Assembly: GCF_008831305.1 (NCBI RefSeq)
Contig: NZ_ML708623.1
Location: 1 to 64,000, forward strand
Length of the DNA: 64,000 bases
Direction of reading: 5' to 3'
Source of the DNA: Kocuria coralli
GTDB lineage: Bacteria; Actinomycetota; Actinomycetes; Actinomycetales; Micrococcaceae
Shown piece after piece: positions 34,206 through 42,733 of this stretch. The position numbers and the translations under genes were made by a program. Numbering within the stretch: the stretch's first letter is position 1; the number at the start of each line of letters is the position of its first letter. Under the pieces are notes generated by a model that was not told the DNA's origin, ran no database searches, and was given only the letters and a program-made list of their open reading frames with translations.

Positions 34206-35627
34206 TCAGGCCCCGGCGAGATCCCGCGCCGGGGTGTCCGCCGTCGACGGCCGACCCGCGAACGCGCCCCGGTACTTGGCGGCCGGATGGCTGTCCAGGA
34301 CCTTGGACCGGCCCGCACCGTAGAGGTTCTCCCGGAGCGTGGAGCCCTCGTACTCGGTGCGGTAGCGCCCGCGCTTCTGCAGCTCGGGCACCACGTAGTC
34401 CACGAAGTCCTCGAAGGAGCCGGGAGAGACGTGGTAGGCCAGGTTGATACCGTCCAGGCCGCCGTCGTCGATCCAGGTCTCGAGCTGATCGGCGACTGTC
34501 TCCGGGGAACCCACCAGCACGGAGCCCATCCCGCCGATCGCGCAGTGGGCGGCGATGTCCCGGCGGGTCCACTCGCGGCTCTTGTCCTGCATGGTGAACG
34601 GGGCCAGGAAGGACTGGATGGACTCGGTCTGGACGTACTTGAGCACCTCGTCCTCGTCGAACCGTGAAAGGTCCACCCCGGACCATCCGCCGATGATCGC
34701 CTGCGAGGACTCGAGGTTCACGTACTGGAGGTAGTCGCGGTACTTCGCCTCGGCCTTGGCATCGGTCTCGTCGACCACCACCGAGAGCATCGCGTAGATC
34801 TTCAGGTCATCGCGGTCCCGCCCGGCCTCCTCGACCTTGTCCCGGAAGCGATCGGTCATGAACCGGGTGAGATCCGGGCGCAGCGCGGTGATGAAAGCCG
34901 CCTCGGCGTGCTTGCCGGCAAAGGCCTGTCCTCGGGAGGAGGCGCCGGCCTGGAAGATCAGCGGGGTCCGCTGAGGGCTGGGCTCGGTGAGGCCCGCGCC
35001 GGGAACCGTGAAGTGCTTGCCGTGATGCTGGATCGGGTGGACCAGGGCGGGATCCGCGTAGAGACCGCGCTCGCGGTCCTTGACCACCGCACCGTCCTCC
35101 CAAGATCCCTCCCAGAGCTTGTAGCAGACATCCAGGAACTCGTCGGCGATCTCATACCGCAGATCATGCTCGATCTGCTGCGGCAGCCCCTGGTTCTCGG
35201 CCGCGGAGGCCAGATAGGAGGTCACCACGTTGAAACCCACGCGACCACGGGTCAGGTGATCGAGCGTGGCGTACTTGCGGGCCAGGGTGTAGGGCTGTTC
35301 ATAGGTGACTGCGCTGGTCACGCCGAACCCCAGGCCCTGGGTCACGGCGGCCATGGCGGAGATCTGCATGAACGGATCGTTCACCGGGACCTGCGCGCCG
35401 TCGGCGATCGAGGGGGCGGCGGAGTTCTTGTAGACGTCGTAGATCCCCACCACATCGGCCAGGAACAGGGCGTCGAAACGACCGCGTTCCAGCGTCCTGG
35501 CCAGGTCCGTCCAGTATTCGATCGTGTTGTATTCGGTGGCACGTGAGCGGGGGTGACGCCACAGGCCGAAGCTCTGATGCCCTACGCAGGTCATGTCGAA
35601 GGCATTGAGGGAAATCCGCTTGCTCAC
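34206..35627 (-). CDS. Flavin-dependent monooxygenase, NtaA/SnaA/DszA (LLM) family
   Basis: Bacterial-luciferase-like TIM barrel of 473 residues that uses reduced FMN from a separate reductase. The NtaA/DszA/SnaA subgroup is indicated by LNAFDMTCVGHQSFGLWRHP, ARTLERGRFDALFLADVVG, GRVGFNVVTSYLASAAENQG and FQAGASSRGQAFAGKHAEA. GTG 35627 has AAGGAG 8 bases upstream. A SAM-IV riboswitch lies in its leader and a sulfonate-type ABC transporter diverges from it, so it most likely releases sulfite or another sulfur group from an organosulfur compound. The substrate cannot be read from the sequence, and no flavin reductase is nearby. Confidence 0.9.
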   Translation of the reverse strand: MSKRISLNAFDMTCVGHQSFGLWRHPRSRATEYNTIEYWTDLARTLERGRFDALFLADVVGIYDVYKNSAAPSIADGAQVPVNDPFMQISAMAAVTQGLGFGVTSAVTYEQPYTLARKYATLDHLTRGRVGFNVVTSYLASAAENQGLPQQIEHDLRYEIADEFLDVCYKLWEGSWEDGAVVKDRERGLYADPALVHPIQHHGKHFTVPGAGLTEPSPQRTPLIFQAGASSRGQAFAGKHAEAAFITALRPDLTRFMTDRFRDKVEEAGRDRDDLKIYAMLSVVVDETDAKAEAKYRDYLQYVNLESSQAIIGGWSGVDLSRFDEDEVLKYVQTESIQSFLAPFTMQDKSREWTRRDIAAHCAIGGMGSVLVGSPETVADQLETWIDDGGLDGINLAYHVSPGSFEDFVDYVVPELQKRGRYRTEYEGSTLRENLYGAGRSKVLDSHPAAKYRGAFAGRPSTADTPARDLAGA

Positions 35628-35709
35628 CCAGGGTCTCCTTGGAGTTCGTCCGACCCGCTCCCCGTGCCCCGCCGACGGCGGCCATCCTGCGGGTCCGGCG
35701 CTCGGCGCC

Positions 35710-35822
35710 GTACTTGCCGCACGCGGTATGTCGTGCGGCCCGATCCTCACCTGGGGCACCCCGCTACGGGGAGAGGGTTGCCGTCCGGCCAGCCAGGGCT
35801 TCGCACCGGAACTCATGATCGT
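35710..35822 (-). ncRNA. SAM-IV riboswitch
   Basis: On the minus strand the leader of the monooxygenase gene contains the SAM-binding core: P1 CGATC (35821-35817) pairs with GATCG (35745-35741); ATGAG follows P1; P2 is TCCGG/CCGGA; then CGGCAACC and GGGGTGCCCCAGGTGA. A downstream hairpin GCCGCACG/CGTGCGGC (35739-35732 with 35723-35716) ends in GTGCGGCAAG, matching the extra 3' stem and GCGGCAAG segment of SAM-IV rather than SAM-I. It begins about 12 bases after a TAGAAT box. High S-adenosylmethionine should lower expression. Confidence 0.85.
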
Positions 35823-35832
35823 TCTGGTGGCG

Positions 35833-35838
35833 ATTCTA
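35833..35838 (-). promoter_or_regulatory. -10 box TAGAAT of the SAM-IV transcript
   Basis: TAGAAT (35838-35833, minus) is placed so that transcription would begin at about 35826, just ahead of P1. The -35 position falls within the type A palindrome (35853-35916). Confidence 0.55.
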
Positions 35839-35852
35839 GCGACGCGTTCCGG

Positions 35853-35916
35853 CCGCCGAAACCGGACTCCGGTCGGCGGTCAGCGCTGATCGGCGACTGG
35901 AGTCCGGTTTCGGCGG
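35853..35916. repeat. Type A palindrome, copy 2
   Basis: 32-base arms (35853-35884 with 35885-35916) pair at all but three positions, two of which can form G-U pairs. It closely resembles copy 1 at 34135-34194 but lies between the divergent promoters, where a terminator would not be expected. Three near-tandem GCACGGG units follow at about 35920-35940. Confidence 0.75.
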
Positions 35917-35990
35917 CGGGGCACGGGGCACGGGGCACGGGACGCGGGGGCGGGGATGGCACCGCTGGGGACACCCGGCGTCACACCGAT

Positions 35991-36020
35991 TTGCCTCAAC
36001 CCGGGTCGACCGCGTTGAAT
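35991..36020 (+). promoter_or_regulatory. Putative promoter of the ssuBAC transcript
   Basis: TTGCCT (35991-35996) and TTGAAT (36015-36020) are 18 bases apart, and the S-box starts about 12 bases downstream. The -10 departs from TANNNT at position 2, so confidence is moderate. Confidence 0.4.
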
Positions 36021-36031
36021 CGCCTCGGTTC

Positions 36032-36144
36032 CCATCCAGAGCGACCGAGAGACCTGGCTCCGTGACGTCGCAGCAACCCGCAGATCGCGCCTCGCTCCGC
36101 TGAGGCCGTCAATCCGGCGTGGTGCTAACGCCAGGATTCGATGG
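36032..36144 (+). ncRNA. SAM-I (S-box) riboswitch
   Basis: P1 CCATC (36032-36036) pairs with GATGG (36140-36144). Between them lie AGAG, P2 GCGAC (36041-36045) / GTCGC (36066-36070), the kink-turn-like GAG...GGCTC, AGCAACC, and the 3' core GGTGCTAA (36121-36128). The layout with k-turn and without a SAM-IV tail indicates the S-box class. The Shine-Dalgarno GGAG (36143-36146) of the first gene overlaps the 3' strand of P1, so ligand-stabilised P1 would hide it. Confidence 0.8.
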
Positions 36145-36151
36145 AGTGGTG

Positions 36152-37018
36152 ATGACGGCTGCCCCTGCCTCGCCCTCGTTGAATGCGACCGCCGGACGCG
36201 GCACGCGCGCTTACCCCGTACAGGCCGCGACCGTGTCCTTCGACGGTGTCGGCAAGTCCTTTCCCGCCGCCCGCGGCACCAAGAGGGGCGCTTCCGCTCC
36301 CGGAGGCGGCCTCAGGCAGGTCCTCTCGGACGTCTCCTTCGACGTGGAACCCGGGCAGATCGTGTCCATCCTGGGGCCGTCGGGCTGCGGCAAGTCCACT
36401 CTCCTGCGGGCTGCCGCCGGGCTGAGCACCGCGACGGCGGGACAGGTCCGGATCGACGGCTCCCCGGTGAGCGGGATCGACCCCCGTTGCGCCGTCGGGT
36501 TCCAGGAGCCCCGGCCGCTGCCCTGGCGCTCCGTGACGGACAACGTTGCCATGGGCCTGCCCCGGGGGACGCCCAAGGCCGACGGCGGACGGCGCGTGGC
36601 CGAACTGATCGACCTGGTGGGCCTGACCGGCTCAGCGGGCCATCGCCCCGCCGAGATCTCCGGCGGTATGGCCCAGCGCGCCTCCCTGGCCAGGGCCCTG
36701 GCCCGCAATCCCGGCGTGCTGCTGCTCGACGAGCCGTTCGGCGCACTGGACGCCCTGACCAGGCTCAAGATGCAGGATCTGCTCCTGGACGTCCACGCCG
36801 CGGATCCCACGACCGTCCTGATGGTCACCCACGACGTCGAGGAGGCCCTCTACCTCTCGGACCGGGTGATCCTGCTGGGCAGCCGCGACCCCGCCGGCCC
36901 TGCCGGCATCGCCGAGGACATCAGGATCAGGGTGCCCCGTCCCCGCTCGCGCGAGGACGCCGAGCTGGCCCGGCTCCGCTCGCATCTCCTGGCCCAGCTG
37001 GGCGTCGAAGGCCACTGA
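36152..37018 (+). CDS. ssuB: Sulfonate/nitrate-type ABC transporter ATPase
   Basis: Cytosolic ATPase of an SsuABC/TauABC-like importer. 288 residues: Walker A GPSGCGKS at 75-82, Q-loop VGFQEPRPLPW, signature SGGMAQRASLARAL, Walker B LLLDEPFGALD and switch His in MVTHDVEEAL. ATG 36152 is 5 bases after GGAG; the longer frame from 36119 would lie inside the S-box. First of three genes. The SAM riboswitch points to organosulfur rather than nitrate, though the exact substrate is unknown. Confidence 0.9.
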   Translation: MTAAPASPSLNATAGRGTRAYPVQAATVSFDGVGKSFPAARGTKRGASAPGGGLRQVLSDVSFDVEPGQIVSILGPSGCGKSTLLRAAAGLSTATAGQVRIDGSPVSGIDPRCAVGFQEPRPLPWRSVTDNVAMGLPRGTPKADGGRRVAELIDLVGLTGSAGHRPAEISGGMAQRASLARALARNPGVLLLDEPFGALDALTRLKMQDLLLDVHAADPTTVLMVTHDVEEALYLSDRVILLGSRDPAGPAGIAEDIRIRVPRPRSREDAELARLRSHLLAQLGVEGH

Positions 37019-37069
37019 CCACACCCCCTGCCGGCTCCCCGGCACCCGAGGACGGACACTCCCACGAAC

Positions 37070-38110
37070 ATGGCTGATCTCTCACGACGCAATCTGCTCC
37101 GCGCCACCGGCCTGGGCGCGGCGACCCTGGCGCTGTCCGGCTGCATGGCGGGCGAGGGCGCCGGCACCGGCGTGGCCAACGCCGATTCGGCCGGGTCCAT
37201 CACCCTGGACTACGCCACGTACAACCCGCTGTCCCTGATCATCCGCAGCAAGGGCTGGCTGGAGAAGGTCGCCGACGGCATCGGGCAGTCGGTGGAGTGG
37301 GTCAACTCCGCCGGGTCCAACAAGGCCAACGAGTACCTGCGCGCCGGGGTGATCGACGTCGGTTCGACGGCCGGCTCCGCCGCGCTGCTGGCCCGCGCCA
37401 ACGGCTCCCCCATCAAGGTCATCGACATCTTCTCCCAGCCCGAATGGTCGGCACTGGTCAAGACCCCGGATTCCGATATCGACTCCGTAGCCGACCTCAA
37501 GGGCGCCTCCATCGCGGCGACCCTGGGCACGGACCCGTATTTCCTGCTGCTGCAGGCTCTCGAGACGGCCGGTCTGAGCGCAGACGACGTCTCGGTGCAG
37601 AACCTCCAGCACGCGGATGGCCGCACCGCACTGGACACCGGGCAGGTGGACGCGTGGGCGGGGCTGGACCCGATCATGGCCGCGGCCGAAGAGGGCGGGG
37701 ACCTCCTGTTCTACCGGAACCTGGACTTCAACACCTACGGCTTCCTCAACGCCAGGGAGTCCTTCCTGACGCAGAACCCGACGGGAGCCCACGCCGTCGT
37801 GAACACCTATGCGTACGCGCGCGAGTGGGCCCTGGCCCACGAGGAGGAAGCCGTGACGATCCTGGGCGAGGAAGCCGGGATCGAGCCGGGCACCGCCCAG
37901 AAGGTCTGGGAGCGGACCCACCTGGACATCGACCCCGTCCCGGGAGACGACCAGATCGCCGTCCTGGAGAACATCGGCCCGATCCTGGTCGAGTCCGGGG
38001 ACGTCTCCTCCCAGGAGAACGTCGACGATGCGCTGGCGAGCATCGTGGAGAAGAGCTATGCCGAAGCGGCCGACCGCACCGCCGTCGCCGGCGCTATCGA
38101 GGGGAACTGA
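37070..38110 (+). CDS. ssuA: ABC transporter substrate-binding lipoprotein (sulfonate type)
   Basis: 346-residue extracytoplasmic binding protein. The N-terminus SRRNLLRATG has a twin-arginine and is followed by a hydrophobic stretch and lipobox ALSGC, suggesting Tat export and lipid anchoring. The mature protein has the SsuA/NMT1-like pattern: YNPLSLIIRSKGWLEK, ANEYLRAGVIDVGSTAGSAALLARANG, ADLKGASIAATLGTDPYFLL, VDAWAGLDPIMAAAE. It lies 51 bases after ssuB and 6 bases before ssuC. Confidence 0.9.
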   Translation: MADLSRRNLLRATGLGAATLALSGCMAGEGAGTGVANADSAGSITLDYATYNPLSLIIRSKGWLEKVADGIGQSVEWVNSAGSNKANEYLRAGVIDVGSTAGSAALLARANGSPIKVIDIFSQPEWSALVKTPDSDIDSVADLKGASIAATLGTDPYFLLLQALETAGLSADDVSVQNLQHADGRTALDTGQVDAWAGLDPIMAAAEEGGDLLFYRNLDFNTYGFLNARESFLTQNPTGAHAVVNTYAYAREWALAHEEEAVTILGEEAGIEPGTAQKVWERTHLDIDPVPGDDQIAVLENIGPILVESGDVSSQENVDDALASIVEKSYAEAADRTAVAGAIEGN

Positions 38111-38116
38111 CGCACG

Positions 38117-39052
38117 ATGAGCATCAACACGGGTCCCACCCGGACCATCGACCGTAGCCGCTCCGTCCCGGAGGCCGAGAGACCCGGTGCCCTCGGCCCG
38201 GCCACGGGATCCGCTCGCGGTTCCGGCATGCCGGAGACCCCCGCCCCGGTGCGCTCCCGCGGATCGTTGTTACGCGCCGTCGCCCGCAACAAGTGGCTGG
38301 CGGGCGCGCTGGGTCTCGCCCTTCCGGTCCTCATACTGCTCCTGTGGCACACGTTGTCCTCCAACGGCACCTTCTCCCCCGTGCAGCTGCCTGCACCGAG
38401 CACCGTGCTGGCCGCCGGTGTGGAGCTGGCCCAACGCGGTGACCTGTGGTTCAACGTGGCGATCTCCGTCCAGCGGGTGGTGCTCGGCTTCCTGATCGGC
38501 TCCACGCTGGGGATGGTGCTCGGCGCACTGATCGGCCTGTCCCGCTGGGCCTCCGTGCTGGCCGGCCCGACCATCGGCGCCATACGCGCGGTCCCCTCCC
38601 TGGCCTGGGTCCCGCTGCTCATGCTGTGGATCGGCATCGGAGAGAACTCGAAGGTCACCCTCGTGGCCATCGGAGCGTTCTTCCCCGTCTACACCACCGT
38701 GTCCGCGGCCCTGAAACACGTGGACCGGCAGCTGATCGAAGCCGCTCGCTCCTTCGGGATCACGGGCCTCCAGCTCTTCTTCCAGGTGCAGCTGCCCGCC
38801 GTCCTCCCCTCCGTGATCTCGGGCCTGCGCCTGGCGCTGGCCCAGGCCTGGCTGTTCCTGGTGGCCGCCGAGCTGCTGGGCGCCGCGATGGGCCTGGGCT
38901 TCCTGCTCACGGAGTCCCAGGGCAACGGCCGCACCGACCGGCTGCTGCTCGCCATCCTGCTGCTGGCGATCCTGGGCAAGCTCTCCGATGCCCTGGTGGG
39001 CGTCTTCGAGCGCTGGGCGGCCCGCCGGTGGGGCGCGGCGCCCGCGGCCTGA
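38117..39052 (+). CDS. ssuC: ABC transporter permease (sulfonate type)
   Basis: 311-residue inner-membrane permease with about six transmembrane helices after a polar N-terminal 60 residues. The family loop that contacts the ATPase is visible as EAARSFGITGLQLFFQVQLPAVLPSVISGLRLALAQAW, in the SsuC/TauC style, preceded by RAVPSLAWVPLLMLWIG. ATG 38117 lies 6 bases after the ssuA stop. Last gene of the riboswitch-controlled operon. Confidence 0.91.
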   Translation: MSINTGPTRTIDRSRSVPEAERPGALGPATGSARGSGMPETPAPVRSRGSLLRAVARNKWLAGALGLALPVLILLLWHTLSSNGTFSPVQLPAPSTVLAAGVELAQRGDLWFNVAISVQRVVLGFLIGSTLGMVLGALIGLSRWASVLAGPTIGAIRAVPSLAWVPLLMLWIGIGENSKVTLVAIGAFFPVYTTVSAALKHVDRQLIEAARSFGITGLQLFFQVQLPAVLPSVISGLRLALAQAWLFLVAAELLGAAMGLGFLLTESQGNGRTDRLLLAILLLAILGKLSDALVGVFERWAARRWGAAPAA

Positions 39053-39140
39053 TCCGGGCCGCCCGGGGTGCCGCTCCCCGACCAAGCCCTTCCGAAACCT
39101 CCTGTCATCAGTTCTCACCGCGAAACCGAGGATCTCGTCC

Positions 39141-41282
39141 ATGACCAGCCCGGCCCGCCACTCGTTCTCCGATCCGCTGAACCCCACGCCCAACCCGGCG
39201 CTGGTCTCCGACGACGACCGGGTGGCCTTCTGGGCCCGTCAGGCCGGACGCCTGGACTGGGCCGAGCCCTGGCATACGACCCACCGCTTCGACCGCCCAC
39301 GGATCATCGGCCAGGACGACGACGGCAACCCCACCTACTCCGTCCCGGAGATCGCCTGGTTCGAAGGCGGGAAGCTCAACGTCGCCTACAACTGCGTGGA
39401 CCGGCACGTGGAGGCCGGGCGGGGCAACCACGTGGCCCTGTACTTCGAGGGCGAGCCGGGCGACCAGCTCGTCTACACCTACGCCGACCTGCAGCGGGAG
39501 GTCTCCCGGGCGGCCAACGCCCTGCTCGGACTGGGCGTCGGCAAGGGCGACCGGGTGGTGATCTACCTGCCGGTGATCCCCGAGACCGTGATCATCACCC
39601 TGGCCTGCGCGAGGATCGGGGCGGTGCATTCGCTGGTCTTCGGCGGGTTCTCGGCAGAGGCGCTGAAGTTCCGCGTGGAGGACACCGGCGCCAAGGTGCT
39701 CGTGACCACCGACGGGCAGAACCGCCGCGGCAAGGTGGTGCCCGTCAAGGCCGATGCGGACGAGGCCTGCACCGGCGAGAACCGGATCGAGCACGTGATC
39801 GTCGTCCGCCGCACCTCCCGGCCGGGTAACAAGCAGCTGGCGGCGGGCACCCGCGGGTCGCGGTCCAACGACGAGCTCGAGGTCCCCTGGACGCCGGGGC
39901 GCGACGTGTGGTGGCACGACCTGGTCAAAGACGCCTCGCCCGTGCACGAACCCGAGTCCTTCGACGCCGAGACCCCGCTGTTCATCATCTACACCTCCGG
40001 AACCACGGGGCGCCCCAAAGGCCTGGTCCACACGATGGGCGGCTACCTGGTGCAGACCGCCTACACCCACGCCCTGCTGTTCGACCTGCTGCCCGACGTC
40101 GAGGACGGCAACGGCACGCTGCGCCCCGACGAGCTGTCCACCGTGAACGATCCGGCCAAGGTGGACTCCACCGTCCACTGGTGCACGGCGGACCTGGCCT
40201 GGGTCACCGCGCACACCTACGAGATCTACGGCCCCCTGGTCAACGGCGTCTCCGAGGTGATCTACGAGGGCACCCCGAACACACCCCACCCCGGCAGGCA
40301 CTTCGAGGTCATCGAACGCTACGGGGTGACCAACTACTACACCGCGCCCACCCTGATCCGCTCGCTCATGGGGGCCTTCCCCCACGGGATCCCGCAGATC
40401 TACAACCTGTCCTCGATCCGCCTGCTGGGCTCCGTCGGGGAGTCGATCAATCCGGAGGCCTGGAGGTGGCTGCGTCATCAGATCGGCCGGGATGAGGTGC
40501 CGTTCGTGGACACGTGGTGGCAGTCGGAGACCGGCTCCTGCGTGGCCTCCCCGCGCCCCCACGACCCCCAGTTCGCCCCCGCCGGGACCTTCGCCGCCGG
40601 CACGCCGCGCACCACGGTCAAGCCGGGGTGCGCCACGCGCGCGATCCCCGGTGTATCGGTCCGTGTGCTGGACGAGGCGGGCCGGGAGGTCGGACCCGAT
40701 CAGCAGGGCCTGGCGGTCGTCGACGCCATCGGGCCCTCCATGGCCCGGACGGTGTGGGGCGACCCCCAGCGCTACCTGAACTCCTACTGGGCGCAGTACG
40801 GCGAGCGCGGCTGGTTCCTGGCCGGCGACGGGGCACGGACCGATGCCGAGGGCGACCTCTACATCCTGGGACGGGTGGACGACGTCATCAATGTCTCCGG
40901 CCACCGGCTGTCCACGATCGAGATCGAGTCGGCGCTGGTGACCCACCCGTTCGTCGTCGAGGCCGGCACCACGCCCGTCGAGGACCCGCTCACGGGTCAC
41001 GCCGTGCTCGCGTGCGTCGTGCTCAACGACGACGGACTGGCGCTGACCGAGACCGAGCTGCACGCCGAGCTGTGCGCCCACGTCACCCGGGAGATCGGCC
41101 CCATCGCCAAGCCGCGCGAGGTGGTCGCCGTGCCGGACCTGCCCAAGACGCGCTCGGGTAAGATCACCCGGCGGCTGCTGGCCCAGCTCTACGAGGGCAA
41201 GCCCCTGGGCGATCGTTCCTCGTTGCAGAACGAGGAGGCCCTGGACGCCATCGCACGGGCCATGGCGGACCGCCGCTCGTAG
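39141..41282 (+). CDS. acs: Acetyl-CoA synthetase
   Basis: AMP-forming acyl-CoA synthetase that activates acetate (or propionate). 713 residues: YTSGTTGRPKGLVHT (P-loop), VDTWWQSETGS, GRVDDVINVSGHRLSTIEIE and the C-terminal PKTRSGKITRR, whose lysine is the usual acetylation site. An insertion of about 25 residues (VEDGNGTLRPDELSTVND) lies after the P-loop region, somewhat longer than in the E. coli enzyme. GAGGA is about 10 bases before ATG 39141. The gene lies 88 bases after ssuC and probably has its own promoter. Confidence 0.93.
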   Translation: MTSPARHSFSDPLNPTPNPALVSDDDRVAFWARQAGRLDWAEPWHTTHRFDRPRIIGQDDDGNPTYSVPEIAWFEGGKLNVAYNCVDRHVEAGRGNHVALYFEGEPGDQLVYTYADLQREVSRAANALLGLGVGKGDRVVIYLPVIPETVIITLACARIGAVHSLVFGGFSAEALKFRVEDTGAKVLVTTDGQNRRGKVVPVKADADEACTGENRIEHVIVVRRTSRPGNKQLAAGTRGSRSNDELEVPWTPGRDVWWHDLVKDASPVHEPESFDAETPLFIIYTSGTTGRPKGLVHTMGGYLVQTAYTHALLFDLLPDVEDGNGTLRPDELSTVNDPAKVDSTVHWCTADLAWVTAHTYEIYGPLVNGVSEVIYEGTPNTPHPGRHFEVIERYGVTNYYTAPTLIRSLMGAFPHGIPQIYNLSSIRLLGSVGESINPEAWRWLRHQIGRDEVPFVDTWWQSETGSCVASPRPHDPQFAPAGTFAAGTPRTTVKPGCATRAIPGVSVRVLDEAGREVGPDQQGLAVVDAIGPSMARTVWGDPQRYLNSYWAQYGERGWFLAGDGARTDAEGDLYILGRVDDVINVSGHRLSTIEIESALVTHPFVVEAGTTPVEDPLTGHAVLACVVLNDDGLALTETELHAELCAHVTREIGPIAKPREVVAVPDLPKTRSGKITRRLLAQLYEGKPLGDRSSLQNEEALDAIARAMADRRS

Positions 41283-41353
41283 CGGTCGGCGTCCTCCCAG
41301 CGGGTGCGGCTAGTTTTCATCACGGAGCCATACCCTTCACACACGTTCGCAGA

Positions 41354-41392
41354 GGTTCCAGAGGGAAGTTCCGGAAGGAAGTTCCAGAAGCA
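41354..41392 (+). repeat. Three 13-bp tandem repeats in the metY leader
   Basis: Units GGTTCCAGAGGGA, AGTTCCGGAAGGA and AGTTCCAGAAGCA run head to tail (41354-41392) and end one base before the AGGAGG ribosome-binding site. Each contains GTTCC. Confidence 0.8.
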
Positions 41393-41402
41393 GGAGGAAT
41401 GC

Positions 41403-42722
41403 ATGGCTGAGCACCAGTTCGGGTTCCGCACCCGGGCACTGCACGCCGGTGGCACGCCCGACGCCGAGCACGGCGCGCGCGCGGTTCCGATCTACCAGAC
41501 CAGTTCGTTCGTGTTCAAGGACGCCGACGACGCCGCCAACCTCTTCGCGCTGCAGAAGTACGGCAATATCTACTCGCGGATCGGCAACCCCACGGTGGCG
41601 GCCTTCGAGGAGCGCATCGCCTCGCTCGAAGGCGGCATCGGCGCCGTGGCCACCGCCTCGGGCATGGCGGCGGAGTTCATCACCTTCGCCGCGCTGTGCG
41701 GGTACGGCGACCACGTGGTCGCCTCCTCCCAGCTGTACGGCGGGACGGTGACGCAGCTTGACGTGACCCTGCGCCGCTTCGGCGTGGAGAACACGTTCGT
41801 GCCGGGCACCGACCCGGCCGACTTCAAGGCCGCCCTCCGGCCGGAGACCAAGGCGGTCTACACCGAGCTGGTGGCCAACCCCTCGGGCGAGGTGGCGGAT
41901 CTGGCGGGGCTGGCCGCCGTCGCGCACGAGGCCGGGGTTCCGCTGATCGTGGACGCGACGCTGAACACCCCGTACCTTTCACGGCCGCTCGAACACGGCG
42001 CGGACATCGTGATCCACTCGGCCACCAAGTTCCTGGGCGGGCACGGCACGACCCTGGGCGGCGTGGTGGTCGAGTCCGGCCGGTTCGACTGGGGCAACGG
42101 GAACTTCCCGTCCATGACCGAGCCCGTCCCCTCCTACAACGGCGTGAGCTGGTGGGGGAACTTCGGCGAGTACGGGTTCCTGACCAAGCTGCGGTCGGAG
42201 CAGCTGCGCGACATCGGCCCGGCTCTGGCCCCGCAGTCCGCCTGGAACCTGCTCCAAGGGGTGGAGACGCTGCCGCAGCGCATGGACGCGCACGTGGCCA
42301 ACGCACGGCAGGTCGCCGAGTGGCTGGACTCCGACCCGCGCGTGGCCTACGTCAACTACGCCGGGCTCCCGGGGCATCCGCACCACGAGCGGGCGCGGAA
42401 GTACCTGCCGGACGGCGTGGGCTCCGTCTTCGCCTTCGGTGTGGCCGGCACGGCCGAGCGCTCGCCCCGCGAGGTCGACGCGCGGTTCATCGAAGGCCTC
42501 CAGCTGGCCTCCCACCTGGCCAACATCGGGGACGCCCGGACCCTGGTACTGCATCCGGCATCGACGACCCACCAGCAGCTGACCCCCGAACAGCTCGCCT
42601 CGGGCGGTGTGGGCGAGGACCTCATCCGCATCTCGGTGGGTCTCGAGGATCCCGCGGACATCCTGTGGGATCTCGACCAGGCACTGACGGCAGCCACGGG
42701 CCTGACCCGCGAGCAGAACTGA
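41403..42722 (+). CDS. metY: O-acetylhomoserine (thiol)-lyase
   Basis: PLP enzyme making homocysteine directly from O-acetylhomoserine and sulfide. 439 residues with YSRIGNPT, ASGMAAEFITFAAL, the PLP lysine in HSATKFLGGHGT, and the long SWWGNFGEYGFLTKLRSEQLRDIG segment typical of this family rather than of MetB. ATG 41403 has AGGAGG 6 bases upstream. Followed after 11 bases by its usual partner, a CoA-binding-domain protein. Together with the trans-sulfuration enzyme at 22938-24089 it gives two routes to homocysteine. Confidence 0.94.
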   Translation: MAEHQFGFRTRALHAGGTPDAEHGARAVPIYQTSSFVFKDADDAANLFALQKYGNIYSRIGNPTVAAFEERIASLEGGIGAVATASGMAAEFITFAALCGYGDHVVASSQLYGGTVTQLDVTLRRFGVENTFVPGTDPADFKAALRPETKAVYTELVANPSGEVADLAGLAAVAHEAGVPLIVDATLNTPYLSRPLEHGADIVIHSATKFLGGHGTTLGGVVVESGRFDWGNGNFPSMTEPVPSYNGVSWWGNFGEYGFLTKLRSEQLRDIGPALAPQSAWNLLQGVETLPQRMDAHVANARQVAEWLDSDPRVAYVNYAGLPGHPHHERARKYLPDGVGSVFAFGVAGTAERSPREVDARFIEGLQLASHLANIGDARTLVLHPASTTHQQLTPEQLASGGVGEDLIRISVGLEDPADILWDLDQALTAATGLTREQN

Positions 42723-42733
42723 GGAGGCAGCTG

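Noticed and set aside
36119-36151. Longer start for ssuB
   Set aside because: These codons lie inside the S-box core and P1; ATG 36152 has a proper ribosome-binding site.
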